Source of the DNA: Leptolyngbyaceae cyanobacterium MAG.088 | GTDB taxonomy: Bacteria; Cyanobacteriota; Cyanobacteriia; Phormidesmidales; Phormidesmidaceae | Assembly: GCA_019634055.1 (NCBI GenBank) | Contig: JAHQVZ010000010.1 | Span: 1 to 37,636 of the forward strand | Direction of reading: 5' to 3' | Length of the DNA: 37,636 bases | Shown: in pieces, positions 23,426 to 32,323 of the stretch | Position numbering within the stretch: position 1 is the stretch's first letter | Layout of the letters: each line of letters begins with the position of its first letter | Translations under genes and position numbers: made by a program | Notes under the pieces: model-generated | The model's database searches: none | Told to the model about the DNA's origin: nothing | The model's input: the letters and a program-made list of their open reading frames with translations, nothing else

Positions 23426-23848
23426 TTACATCCGCTGCTCAAGGAAACCAGTTAGACGCCCTAATGTATCGTTGAGCTTTTCATCTGTTGTGGGTTCAGC
23501 ATCCACTTCCTCAGTGCGCTTCATTCGCTCAAACGAACGAATGATCATGAATAAAATAAAGGCAATTACAACAAAGTTGATAACTGTCGATAAAAACAGA
23601 CCGTACTTAATGCCATTGGCAGATAGATCGGCAATATCTGAAACACCAGCCGCATTGAGGGCAGGGGTGAGCAATAAGGGTGTGATGATGTCCCCAATAA
23701 ATGAGGTGATAACAGCACCAAATGCACCACCAATAACAACGGCTACTGCTAAGTCAACGACGTTACCACGCAGCAAGAAATCACGAAAATCAGTCATGAA
23801 ACTGCCAGCAGAATTAACTGCTCGGGAGCGAGCTTGATTACTAACCAT
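23426..23848 (-). CDS. mscL: Large-conductance mechanosensitive channel
   Basis: This channel opens under membrane tension and releases solutes on osmotic downshock. It has 140 residues. The first membrane helix reads NVVDLAVAVVIGGAFGAVIT, including the pore-constriction residues typical of MscL. The second is FGLFLSTVINFVVIAFILFM-like (KYGLFLSTVINFVVIAFILF). The cytoplasmic helix ends RLTGFLEQRM. The first 17 residues (MVSNQARSRAVNSAGSF) are longer than usual, and Met18 would also work; AAGGA precedes the upstream ATG. Confidence 0.95.
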   Translation of the reverse strand: MVSNQARSRAVNSAGSFMTDFRDFLLRGNVVDLAVAVVIGGAFGAVITSFIGDIITPLLLTPALNAAGVSDIADLSANGIKYGLFLSTVINFVVIAFILFMIIRSFERMKRTEEVDAEPTTDEKLNDTLGRLTGFLEQRM

Positions 23849-24057
23849 CAGATACGTATTCCTTAACGAAAGGGGAGCAAGTGTGTCGATTAAATCACGT
23901 AGACTAAATCACATTGAGACACTTTTGTACAGTTAAGATATCTCAACAAAATCAGCATAAATAAGCCACACCTGTGGGTGCAACTTTTCCTTCATCAAAG
24001 TGAATTAATGGCAGTATACCAGTGTTTATAAACTAGCCCAAGAGTATGCAAATTACG

Positions 24058-25008
24058 TTAACTTTTATGGGCCAACGTTCGTAGGTTTTTAGATTTTTTA
24101 TGGGCCAACGTTCGTAGGTTTTCAGATGTTTGAGAAAGATAGCTGCCCTGGAATTGAGTGTGTTTTTTTAAGGCTGAAATACAGTCTGAGTAGGCAGAAT
24201 ACACAGACTGCTGTTTTTGGGGCGTAAACACAGCGTCGTTTAAGGTCGGTGGGTGAAATTTTCTGCGTAAGATTTTGCCCGCTTTAATTGTCTCAGAATT
24301 ATCTCCATATTTCAGGCGGGAGGTATGTTTTGCCACTGTATAACTATCGGAAAATGGAGCCGTTGTCCCTAGAAACCTTTGGAAAGAGTCTAAGGTCCGC
24401 TCAGTATCACCAAGCAAATCTTCGTATCTTAATGTTAGGCAACGTTGGGGGCTATTGATCTGGGTGGCGAATGTTTCAAGGGTTTTTAGCCGTTTAAGGT
24501 AGTAGGCTATCCACTTATCGACCTCCTCAGGTGACTCATGCCCCGAAAAAGACTTCACCGTGCTGGTGTAAGTGGCTGCTGGATCTCGCAAGAGAAAGAT
24601 AAATTTAATCTGTTGATTTTGCAGAATGCTGTCGGATATGGGGTATTCCCAGACCAGTTTGTCTACGATATACGTGCATGCCAACGGATCGAAATCATCT
24701 AATACGGCTGCTGTTCTATAGATCAGATGCTGCAGGTCGTGGTTTGATGCGTAGGCCACATGGCTTTCTCCATAGCCTGTTACCTCAGCGTGATTGTAGA
24801 GAATATGCCCTAGTAAAGAAGACCCAGAACGAGCTGGGGCCATGACAAAAAGATAATTTAATGGGGTTTGTCGTTGTCTCAACGTTTTGCTAACAAAGGG
24901 GCCTAGAAAGCGGTAGGCATAGATCTCAAACAGTAGAAAACTCTCAATTTTGGAGATGAACGTTCTGATGCTGACAGGAATCAGCTTTCTTAGGTAGCGT
25001 CTAACCAT
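24058..25008 (-). CDS. Sulfotransferase-family protein with duplicated tail
   Basis: This protein probably transfers sulfate from PAPS to an unknown acceptor. The 5'-phosphosulfate loop is VMAPARSGSSLLGHIL and the 3'-phosphate motif is FIFLLRDPAATYTSTVKSF. I set the start at Met 25008 (316 residues), which has AAAGG just upstream. The open frame continues to 25152, but the extra 48 residues are unlike the family. At the C-terminus an 11-residue unit, (S)xNLRTLAHK, is repeated in tandem owing to a 33-base duplication at 24063-24128. It may act on glycans or lipids. It is not clearly linked to its neighbours. Confidence 0.8.
   Translation of the reverse strand: MVRRYLRKLIPVSIRTFISKIESFLLFEIYAYRFLGPFVSKTLRQRQTPLNYLFVMAPARSGSSLLGHILYNHAEVTGYGESHVAYASNHDLQHLIYRTAAVLDDFDPLACTYIVDKLVWEYPISDSILQNQQIKFIFLLRDPAATYTSTVKSFSGHESPEEVDKWIAYYLKRLKTLETFATQINSPQRCLTLRYEDLLGDTERTLDSFQRFLGTTAPFSDSYTVAKHTSRLKYGDNSETIKAGKILRRKFHPPTLNDAVFTPQKQQSVYSAYSDCISALKKHTQFQGSYLSQTSENLRTLAHKKSKNLRTLAHKS
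24063..24128. repeat. 33-base tandem duplication in the sulfotransferase 3' end
   Basis: The unit around TTATGGGCCAACGTTCGTAG begins near 24063 and again near 24096, with almost perfect identity (one visible change, T to C, late in the unit). It keeps the frame and adds 11 residues just before the stop codon. Confidence 0.8.
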
Positions 25009-25190
25009 GATGCCTTTTTCCCATAATGACTCTCGTCTAAAAGCAGTGAAACAAGTGTTCGTAGAACGGGCATGGCTCACCGCATGCCTATCCCGTACAT
25101 TTACTGATGCTTGTTTCTGCTGCAGGTACGCCGATTCACTAATCAACCGCAAATATCGCTAGTTGAACGTATCAATATGAAGAGACGTCA

Positions 25191-25250
25191 TTATTAATAC
25201 TGAGGTTTCCCATCAGTATTAATAAATATGACAGTGAAATTACTGATGGG
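25191..25250. other. Two overlapping, mutually exclusive hairpins
   Basis: Hairpin A: 25191-25203 pairs with 25213-25225 (13 bases, core ATTAATACTGA). Hairpin B: CCCATCAGTA at 25209-25218 pairs with TACTGATGGG at 25241-25250. The two share bases 25213-25218, so only one can form at a time. They lie in the leader of the sulfotransferase gene on the minus strand, or in the 3' region of urtE. An attenuator-like switch is conceivable. A decayed palindromic repeat is equally possible. Confidence 0.5.
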
Positions 25251-25430
25251 GTGATACGGCAATTAATGGTTATCCATGCAAAGCTCTGTAATTTTATGTA
25301 ATAGAGGCTGCATGGCTTACGTAGCAAGAGTTTTCTAAATTTGGCTTAACCCTAAAGCCCATGGTTTTGTATGGATAAAACGACAGGAAACCTTTGAAAG
25401 TCGGTTGGGGATGTCTGTAAAAAAATACAC

Positions 25431-26186
25431 CTAAACGGCAAGGAATTCCTGAATTACGTCATTACTAAGCTGATTGGTGGCACCTGAGGCAACGATGCCC
25501 CCCTTCTGCATGGCGTAGTAATAGTCAGCTTGACGAACAAAATGTAGGTGCTGTTCTACTAATAAGACGGAAATGCCGGTGGTCTCAATGATACGGCGCA
25601 CTGCATTTTCAATGTCCAAAATAATTGAGGGTTGAATCCCTGCGGTGGGCTCATCTAAAAGTAACAACTGAGGCTGGCCCATCAGAGCACGGGCGATGGA
25701 CAATTGCTGCTGTTGACCACCGCTGAGATCGCCCCCCATGCGCGATAGCATGGTTTTTAGTACGGGAAACAGTTCAAAAATTAGCTCAGGAATTTCTCTT
25801 TTCGCTTTGGGCGCTCTCTTGCCCAGAGCTTCTAGACCAATGACAAGATTTTCTTTGACGGTTAACCGGGGAATTATTTCACGACCCTGGGGCACATAGC
25901 TAATGCCCATGCGGGCTCGGTTATCGGCAGTGAGAGAATTAATGGTTTGGCCGTTGTATGCGATCGCACCGCTCCTGGGGGATAACAGCCCAATAATATT
26001 CTTCAACAACGTTGTCTTACCAACGCCATTGCGGCCAATCAAACAAATCATCTGTCCTTTGGGGACCGTGAGATCTACATCTCGCAAAATATGACTTTCA
26101 CCATAATAGAAGTTAAGCCCCGAAATCTTGAGCATGGGGGCCTTAGAGGACTCTGTAGAGATAGGTTGGGAGGCGGTTGTGGTCAT
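25431..26186 (-). CDS. urtE: Urea ABC transporter ATPase UrtE
   Basis: This 251-residue ATPase of the high-affinity urea transporter is the LivF-type partner of UrtD. Walker A is GRNGVGKTT, the signature LSGGQQQQLSIARAL, and Walker B LLLLDEPTAGIQPSI, the last being typical of UrtE. The switch histidine follows in VEQHLHFV. It is the last gene of urtABCDE, 13 bases after urtD. A run of seven Ts on the coding strand follows its stop, without a clear stem. Confidence 0.95.
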   Translation of the reverse strand: MTTTASQPISTESSKAPMLKISGLNFYYGESHILRDVDLTVPKGQMICLIGRNGVGKTTLLKNIIGLLSPRSGAIAYNGQTINSLTADNRARMGISYVPQGREIIPRLTVKENLVIGLEALGKRAPKAKREIPELIFELFPVLKTMLSRMGGDLSGGQQQQLSIARALMGQPQLLLLDEPTAGIQPSIILDIENAVRRIIETTGISVLLVEQHLHFVRQADYYYAMQKGGIVASGATNQLSNDVIQEFLAV

Positions 26187-26199
26187 GGGAAAGCGTTTT

Positions 26200-27330
26200 T
26201 TAATGGGCGTTACTAAGCTGTTCTAAGGTGGCGTTTTCTAGGCGACTTACGGTGTCTGCAGGCAGGTCGAGTAGTTTCAGGAGCGTCTGGTATGTCAAAG
26301 CTTCTCTCTGATTAATTTGATTGACACTAATGATTTCGTAACTCAGCATTAGCGCTTGCTCGCGCTGGTTAGGAGTTTTTAGCTGAGGTACGAGTTCTTC
26401 TAAAGGAATTCTCTTGGCGAGTAAATCTTTTAACTCGGTTTTGAGGACGGCTTGTTCAGCTGATTCTTGGGCAAACTGACGACTGAGGCGATCAAGAATG
26501 ATTTCTTGCTCAGCTGGTTCGAAGTTGCCATCGGCCCAGGCCATGGTGGCTGCAATGCGCAGTAACAACATTTGGTCGGACGTAATTGAGGTTTCAGTGC
26601 CTAGATACACCTCAATTACCCGAGGATCGTTTTGCACCTCGTCCATGGTGCCTTCGCACAATACTGAGCCTTCGTGTAGCACGGTGACCTGACGCGCAAT
26701 TTGACGAACAAATTCCATGTCATGCTCAATGACAATGACGGAATGGCTTTCGGCTAAGGCAATCAGAAGTTCGCCAGTGCGTTCGGTTTCTTCGTCGGTG
26801 AGCCCCGCCACAGGTTCGTCCACTAAGAGCAGATCGGGAGACTGGGCGACCAGCATACCGATTTCAAGCCATTGTTTTTCGCCGTGGGACAGCAGGGCTG
26901 CTGGTTTGTCGGCTTTGTGTTCGAGGCCAATGGTTTCGATCAGACCACCCACCGTGCGCAGTTCGGCTTGGGGGGTAGGTTTAAGCAGGGTGGCGAGGAC
27001 GCTTTTGGTTTGGTTGCAGCATAGTTCCAGGTTTTCGCGGGTGGTCAGGTTGAGGTAGATGCGGGGGGTTTGGAACTTGCGGCCAATGCCGAGCTTAGCA
27101 ATATTGTGTTCTGCACGACCGCTCAGTTTTTTGCCTTTGAACCGGACTTTACCCTGGGTGGGTTGAACTTTGCCGGTGATCACATCTAGAAAGGTGGTTT
27201 TGCCTGCGCCGTTGGGGCCGATAATGACCCTCAGCTCACCTTCGTTCATAGAGAAGGTCAGGTTGTTGAGGGCTTTAAAACCGTCGAAGCTAACGGTGAG
27301 GTTATCGATTTCGAGGATTTTGTTAGACAT
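26200..27330 (-). CDS. urtD: Urea ABC transporter ATPase UrtD with TerB-like C-terminal domain
   Basis: Residues 1 to about 245 form the second ATPase of the urea transporter: Walker A GPNGAGKTT, signature LSHGEKQWLEIG (the LSHGE form is usual in UrtD) and Walker B LLLVDEPVAGLTDEE. About 120 further residues follow. They start LLLRIAATMAWADGNFEPAE and resemble the all-helical TerB-like fold with its acidic ADGxxxxxE motif. Plain UrtD proteins have about 250 residues; this one has 376. The start is Met 27330, which gives the usual MSNKILEIDNLTVSFDGFK. The frame is open to 27486, but that part overlaps urtC. The extra domain may bind a metal or regulate the ATPase (inference). Confidence 0.9.
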   Translation of the reverse strand: MSNKILEIDNLTVSFDGFKALNNLTFSMNEGELRVIIGPNGAGKTTFLDVITGKVQPTQGKVRFKGKKLSGRAEHNIAKLGIGRKFQTPRIYLNLTTRENLELCCNQTKSVLATLLKPTPQAELRTVGGLIETIGLEHKADKPAALLSHGEKQWLEIGMLVAQSPDLLLVDEPVAGLTDEETERTGELLIALAESHSVIVIEHDMEFVRQIARQVTVLHEGSVLCEGTMDEVQNDPRVIEVYLGTETSITSDQMLLLRIAATMAWADGNFEPAEQEIILDRLSRQFAQESAEQAVLKTELKDLLAKRIPLEELVPQLKTPNQREQALMLSYEIISVNQINQREALTYQTLLKLLDLPADTVSRLENATLEQLSNAH

Positions 27331-27349
27331 TGTGGGAAATGCGTGGGGG

Positions 27350-28501
27350 TTATTTGCCAGCGAGTTCGTGTTGTTCGCGTTTGACATCGGGGTCAAGTTC
27401 CAGATCTGGATAGGTGCTGAGTTGGGGCTGTAGACCCAACAAATCGCGAATTTGATGGACCGCGTCATCTCGTAGCCAGCCCACAATGCCCTTGGGCAGC
27501 ACCGTCACCACCAGTAAGAACAGGGCTCCTTGAAAGAATAGCCAGACTTCTGGAAAACGTTCACTCAGTAGGGCCTCGGCCCATTTAACAACCAGGGCAC
27601 CGAGCACTGCACCACCGAGGGTGGCGCGCCCACCCACGGCCACCCAGATCACCATTTCGATAGAGAAAGCGACGCTCATATACTGCGGTGTAATACCGCT
27701 GGATTGAACGGTGTATAAGGCACCTGCGGCACCCGCAATGCCACCAGCTACAGCAAATACCAGGACCTTAAACATCGCCGGGTTATAGCCAGAAAACCGA
27801 AGCCGGTTTTCGTCATCGCGAATGGCAATGAGCAAACGGCCAAAGCGACCTCGGGTAAGCCAGCGGCAGAGACCATAGGTGAGGGCCAGCACAATGACGG
27901 TGGCGACATAGAAGGCAAACTGCATGCGATCGCTACCCACCTGCTGCCCAAATAAAATTGTCGTATCGGTGGTGAGACCGTTGGTACCGTTGATCAACTT
28001 TTGCTGACCGTTAAAAAAGTTGAAAAAGACCACCAGCATCGCCTGGGTCAAAATCGAGAAATATACCCCTCGGATGCGGTTACGAAACACCAGGTAGCCC
28101 AGCAGTCCGGCTACGATACCCGGTATCACCACAATGGCAATCAGTGTGACCGGCAAGGAATAAAACGGCTGCCAAAACCAGGGCAGTTGGGAAACACCAT
28201 AGAGGCCAAAAAATTCTGGCAGACCCTCTCCCGCTAAATTTAACTGCAGGTGCATGGCAAATGCATAGCCACCCAGGGCAAAGAAAATCCCCTGACCAAG
28301 ACTTAGCAAGCCAGTGTAGCCCCAAATCAGATCGACACCTAACGCCACAATGGCCAGGGCCAGAAAACGGCCCAATAACCCCAGGCGAAAACCAGACAAG
28401 ATTAACGGGGCAACAAAAATTAGAAACAGGGTGAGACCAATAACGATGCTGGCTTCTAATGTGCGTTTGCGATTTTTGTTTGTAGCTCTTGTTTCTGCCA
28501 T
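27350..28501 (-). CDS. urtC: Urea ABC transporter permease UrtC
   Basis: This 383-residue LivM-type permease has about ten hydrophobic segments. Family landmarks include GVDLIWGYTGLLSLGQGIFF, GTNGLTTD and the later conserved stretch RFSGYNPAMFKVLVFAVAGG with AGALYTVQSSGITPQYM. It follows urtB by 2 bases and precedes urtD by 19, so it is translated from the same message. Confidence 0.95.
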   Translation of the reverse strand: MAETRATNKNRKRTLEASIVIGLTLFLIFVAPLILSGFRLGLLGRFLALAIVALGVDLIWGYTGLLSLGQGIFFALGGYAFAMHLQLNLAGEGLPEFFGLYGVSQLPWFWQPFYSLPVTLIAIVVIPGIVAGLLGYLVFRNRIRGVYFSILTQAMLVVFFNFFNGQQKLINGTNGLTTDTTILFGQQVGSDRMQFAFYVATVIVLALTYGLCRWLTRGRFGRLLIAIRDDENRLRFSGYNPAMFKVLVFAVAGGIAGAAGALYTVQSSGITPQYMSVAFSIEMVIWVAVGGRATLGGAVLGALVVKWAEALLSERFPEVWLFFQGALFLLVVTVLPKGIVGWLRDDAVHQIRDLLGLQPQLSTYPDLELDPDVKREQHELAGK

Positions 28502-28503
28502 CG

Positions 28504-29670
28504 TTACACCTCCACCGAGCGGCCTTTTTGGGGAAATAAGCCAGCGGGCTTAACTTGCAGAAAGGCAATAATCAACGCAAACACCAGCACCTTTGCCATA
28601 CTTGTTTCTGCAAAGAATAAGGCCGTATCAATAAGGGGTTGCAAGGCATCACTGGACGGCAATATCAGCACTAAGGTACCAGAGCCCACAATGTAGGAAA
28701 CAATGCCAATGAGCAACGCCGCAACAATACTGCCAATGAGCTTACCAACACCACCGACAACCACCACCATAAAGGCATCCACAATATAGTTGCCGCCCAG
28801 GTTTGGCCCCACCGAACCCAGCAATGTCACAGCACAACCGGCAATGCCAGCCAACCCAGACCCCAGGGCAAATGTAAGGGCATCTACCTTTTTAGTCGGA
28901 ATCCCTAAACAGGCACTCATATCTCGGTTTTGGGTAACGGCACGAATCCGCAAACCCCAGGCCGACTTATTTAGAAACCAGAATGTCCCCACCAGGCAAA
29001 TGATTGTCAGGGCAATGATAAAGATACGTGCAGCAGGAAAGGAAAGAGTATCGGTAACGCTAATGCTTTCTTGCAACCATTTAGGCGCTGTTACATCTAC
29101 ATTGCGAGCACTAAACCAGGGCTTTTCTAGAACCGGGTTGTTGTTGAGAGCACGACCCACGATAATGCCAATGGCAGCAGATAGCACTAACACCAGAAAA
29201 TTGGCCAGTTTCTGACGAGGTCCCAGGTTGACAAACTTGTTGAGAATGGCCCGTCCACCAAACAACAGTGCGCATATGGTTAAAACCCCAAAGACCAGGG
29301 ACCAACTGACGCTGCGCACAAACTGTTGGAGAATCAAACTGACCCCCCAGGTGGCTAGCAGGGTTTCCAGGGGCCGCCCGTAGAGTAGGCGAATCACAGT
29401 GCGTTCTAGTAATAACCCCACCAGTGCCGCCACTAGAAACGAGAGCGGCAGCGCTAGCCAGATATAAAAATCTTGCATCCCATCGCCAAGGGATTTGAAG
29501 CCATTTTGCACTACATAGGTAGTGTAGGCACCAAGCATCATCAGCTCCCCATGGGCCAGGTTGATCACTCCCATGAGACCAAACACAATGGCTAGACCAA
29601 GAGCCACAATTAAAAGCACGGCACCAATACTAATACCGTTAAAAATGCCGTTGATTAAACCGTCAAGCAC
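28504..29670 (-). CDS. urtB: Urea ABC transporter permease UrtB
   Basis: This 388-residue LivH-type permease pairs with UrtC. The start MLDGLINGIFNGISIGAVLL and the motif VFGLMGVINLAHGELMMLGA are typical. Further motifs are GIPTKKVDALTFALGSGLAG and VDAFMVVVVGGVGKL. The N-terminus is not preceded by the long extracellular extension seen in some proteobacterial UrtB. It begins 247 bases after urtA, across a terminator-like hairpin, which suggests lower expression than urtA. Confidence 0.95.
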   Translation of the reverse strand: MLDGLINGIFNGISIGAVLLIVALGLAIVFGLMGVINLAHGELMMLGAYTTYVVQNGFKSLGDGMQDFYIWLALPLSFLVAALVGLLLERTVIRLLYGRPLETLLATWGVSLILQQFVRSVSWSLVFGVLTICALLFGGRAILNKFVNLGPRQKLANFLVLVLSAAIGIIVGRALNNNPVLEKPWFSARNVDVTAPKWLQESISVTDTLSFPAARIFIIALTIICLVGTFWFLNKSAWGLRIRAVTQNRDMSACLGIPTKKVDALTFALGSGLAGIAGCAVTLLGSVGPNLGGNYIVDAFMVVVVGGVGKLIGSIVAALLIGIVSYIVGSGTLVLILPSSDALQPLIDTALFFAETSMAKVLVFALIIAFLQVKPAGLFPQKGRSVEV

Positions 29671-29691
29671 GAACTGTTACCTGTCAAAAGA

Positions 29692-29719
29692 TAGTGAGTA
29701 GTGATTGGTGAGTAGTGAG
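29692..29719. repeat. Short tandem heptamer repeat between urtA and urtB
   Basis: Four heptamers in a row read TAGTGAG, TAGTGAT, TGGTGAG, TAGTGAG. Short tandemly repeated heptamers of this kind are known from cyanobacterial intergenic DNA. The copy number may vary between strains. Confidence 0.65.
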
Positions 29720-29865
29720 TCGGGTCTGTCGGTGCATCCCCTTGTGGGTACCCTGGGATATCGGTCGCAGGCAACCCGGATTTCGTATGAGTGCAATGGG
29801 GCATGATCTGTTAAATCGATAAAGCCAAACGAATTACACGATTCACCATTCACGTGTGAAATCAA

Positions 29866-29899
29866 AAAAGGGAAGAGCCCCAAATGACTCTTCCCTTTT
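29866..29899 (-). terminator. Terminator or attenuator after urtA
   Basis: AAAAGGGAAGAG (29866-29877) pairs perfectly with CTCTTCCCTTTT (29888-29899) over a 10-base loop. Read on the minus strand, the stem runs straight into TTTTTT, 18 bases after the urtA stop. It probably ends part of the transcripts, so that more binding protein than transporter is made. Confidence 0.8.
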
Positions 29900-29917
29900 G
29901 ACTAACCTACGAAAGCC

Positions 29918-31228
29918 TTAGGCTTCCTTGTACTTGCCGCCCTTAGCTGGGTCGGACCAGTCACAGGCAAAGCCCTTGGTATCAGGAACAAACTGGTTCC
30001 AGGGAATTGGATCCACAGGACCATCAGTTGCCGACACAATATCAAACAGACCGTCTTCGCGGATTTCACCAATGCGCACAGTCTTAGAAATGTGATGGTT
30101 GGGGTTCATGGTAACCGTACCGCCAGGGGCTTCAAATACCTGACCGTAGGCCGCTTCACGTACCGCTGCAATATCAGTAGTACCAGCTTTCTCAACCGCT
30201 TGCTTCCATAGATAAACCATGATGTAAGCAGCTTCCATGGGGTCGTTAGTTACCCGCTCATCGCCGTACTCAGCCTTGAAGCTAGAAACCCACGTCTCGT
30301 TGGCTGGGCTTTCTACGGTCTGGAAGTAGTTCCAGGCAGCATAGTGGCCCTTGAGGAAGTCAGGACCGATGGTGCGAACTTCTTCTTCTGCAATACTCAC
30401 GGACATGACAGGGTACTTGTCGGGACCCATGCCAGCACCCTTAAGCTGCTTAAAGAAGGCCACGTTACTGTCACCGTTGAGGCTGTTGAAGATAACGCCA
30501 CCGTCGGGTAAGGCCGCCTTGATCTTCGTAATAATGGGGGTTACCTCGGTGTTACCCAGGGGTAGATAGTCTTCACCAACGGTAGTACCACCTTTGGCTT
30601 TAAGTTGCTCTTTAATGATGGTGTTAGCAGTCCGAGGGAAAACGTAGTCAGACCCTACCAGGAAGAAATCTTTCCCTTTGTTTTCTAACAACCAGTCTAC
30701 AGCGGGCTCAATCTGTTGGTTGGGGGCAGCACCCGTGTAGAAAATGTTCTTGGAGCATTCCTGACCTTCGTACTGTACGGGGTACCACAGCATGTGGTCC
30801 TTCGCTTCAAATACGGGCAATACTTTCTTACGGCTAGCAGAGGTCCAGCAGCCAAAGACTACAGACACCTGGTCCTGATCGATTAGCTTTTCTGCCTTTT
30901 CAGCAAAGGTATCCCAGTCAGATGCGCCATCTTCTTTAACGGCAACAATCTGCTTGCCAAGGACACCACCAGCTTCATTAATCTCTTTGATAGCTAGCTC
31001 TTCAGCATCCACTACGGTGGTTTCACTAATGGCCATGGTGCCACTTAAGGAGTGAAGAATACCCACTTTAATGGTATCGCCATCGCTACTAGCAACTGCG
31101 GGGGCATCCCCGTCAGCGGCTGGTGCATCAGCTGCGGTGTCAGGATTCCCGCATGCCTTCAACAAAATGCTGGTGCCTACGGCGGTAGAGCCGTACACCA
31201 AAAACTTACGTCTATTAATCCTCGTCAT
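29918..31228 (-). CDS. urtA: Urea ABC transporter substrate-binding protein UrtA
   Basis: This periplasmic protein captures urea for UrtBCDE. The N-terminus has a twin-arginine motif (NRRKFL, Arg6-Arg7), a hydrophobic stretch and LLKAC, so Cys26 may be lipidated after Tat export. An Ala/Asp-rich linker follows to about residue 50. The binding domain begins [20 protein letters not shown] and contains [19 protein letters not shown] and [12 protein letters not shown]-type motif [12 protein letters not shown], typical of UrtA. AAGG lies about 9 bases before the ATG. Two NtcA boxes precede it at 31299-31370, so expression should rise under nitrogen limitation. Confidence 0.96.
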   Translation of the reverse strand: MTRINRRKFLVYGSTAVGTSILLKACGNPDTAADAPAADGDAPAVASSDGDTIKVGILHSLSGTMAISETTVVDAEELAIKEINEAGGVLGKQIVAVKEDGASDWDTFAEKAEKLIDQDQVSVVFGCWTSASRKKVLPVFEAKDHMLWYPVQYEGQECSKNIFYTGAAPNQQIEPAVDWLLENKGKDFFLVGSDYVFPRTANTIIKEQLKAKGGTTVGEDYLPLGNTEVTPIITKIKAALPDGGVIFNSLNGDSNVAFFKQLKGAGMGPDKYPVMSVSIAEEEVRTIGPDFLKGHYAAWNYFQTVESPANETWVSSFKAEYGDERVTNDPMEAAYIMVYLWKQAVEKAGTTDIAAVREAAYGQVFEAPGGTVTMNPNHHISKTVRIGEIREDGLFDIVSATDGPVDPIPWNQFVPDTKGFACDWSDPAKGGKYKEA

Positions 31229-31298
31229 CGAGCTTACCTTTTAACGACTCACACACCTATATGTATCAAGAACAGCCACTTAGACATAGTCTGAAAAA

Positions 31299-31312
31299 GT
31301 AGCGGTAGATAC
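31299..31312 (-). promoter_or_regulatory. Second NtcA box, proximal to urtA
   Basis: GTAGCGGTAGATAC fits GTA-N8-TAC exactly and differs from the distal box at one base. No TAN3T hexamer lies 20-24 bases downstream of it on the urtA strand. It falls about 10-23 bases past the start expected from the distal promoter, so it may modulate or repress rather than activate. Confidence 0.55.
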
Positions 31313-31328
31313 ACGTATTTGCATCGTG

Positions 31329-31370
31329 ATGGTAAGTCTTGAGGAAATCTAAGAATGTAGCGGTTGATAC
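31329..31370 (-). promoter_or_regulatory. NtcA-activated promoter of urtA
   Basis: On the minus strand, GTATCAACCGCTAC (31370-31357) matches GTA-N8-TAC. After exactly 22 bases comes TACCAT (31334-31329), which fits TAN3T. The known NtcA class II promoter is GTAN8TAC-N20-24-TAN3T. Transcription would begin near 31322, about 95 bases before the urtA ATG. Confidence 0.75.
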
Positions 31371-31481
31371 GTTTGTGACTTCTACAGATTTGTTTGGGTT
31401 TTATGCCCTGTCTTTGCCAATCATAAATCTCAGGCCTAAGTGGACGATTTCAGAGAATAATCGCCAATAATTGAAGGTTTT

Positions 31482-32108
<627 letters not shown>

Positions 32109-32323
32109 GGATGTAGGGAATAGGGGATCTGGGGTTGTCTATTACAGGGTTAAATTACATTACCGCCTGGACGGTGGGCTGGATGATATGGCTGGAGAAA
32201 TTTAAAAATTTGAGCTATTGGTCTGCCAAGGGCCAATTTCTAAATGAACTAAATGAAAAAGTTTTTGGCAAGCTAGCTTTCGTGGTGGAAAAACCACTGC
32301 CTAGCAAAGCGCACTGCCATTTC

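Noticed and set aside
25009-25152. 48-residue N-terminal extension of the sulfotransferase
   Set aside because: The extension has no family features; Met 25008 has a nearby Shine-Dalgarno-like AAAGG.
27331-27486. 52-residue N-terminal extension of urtD
   Set aside because: It overlaps the end of urtC in another frame, and the usual UrtD start lies at 27330.
29677-29883. 68-residue open frame between urtA and urtB
   Set aside because: It spans the heptamer repeat and runs into the terminator stem; no start signal and no family features.
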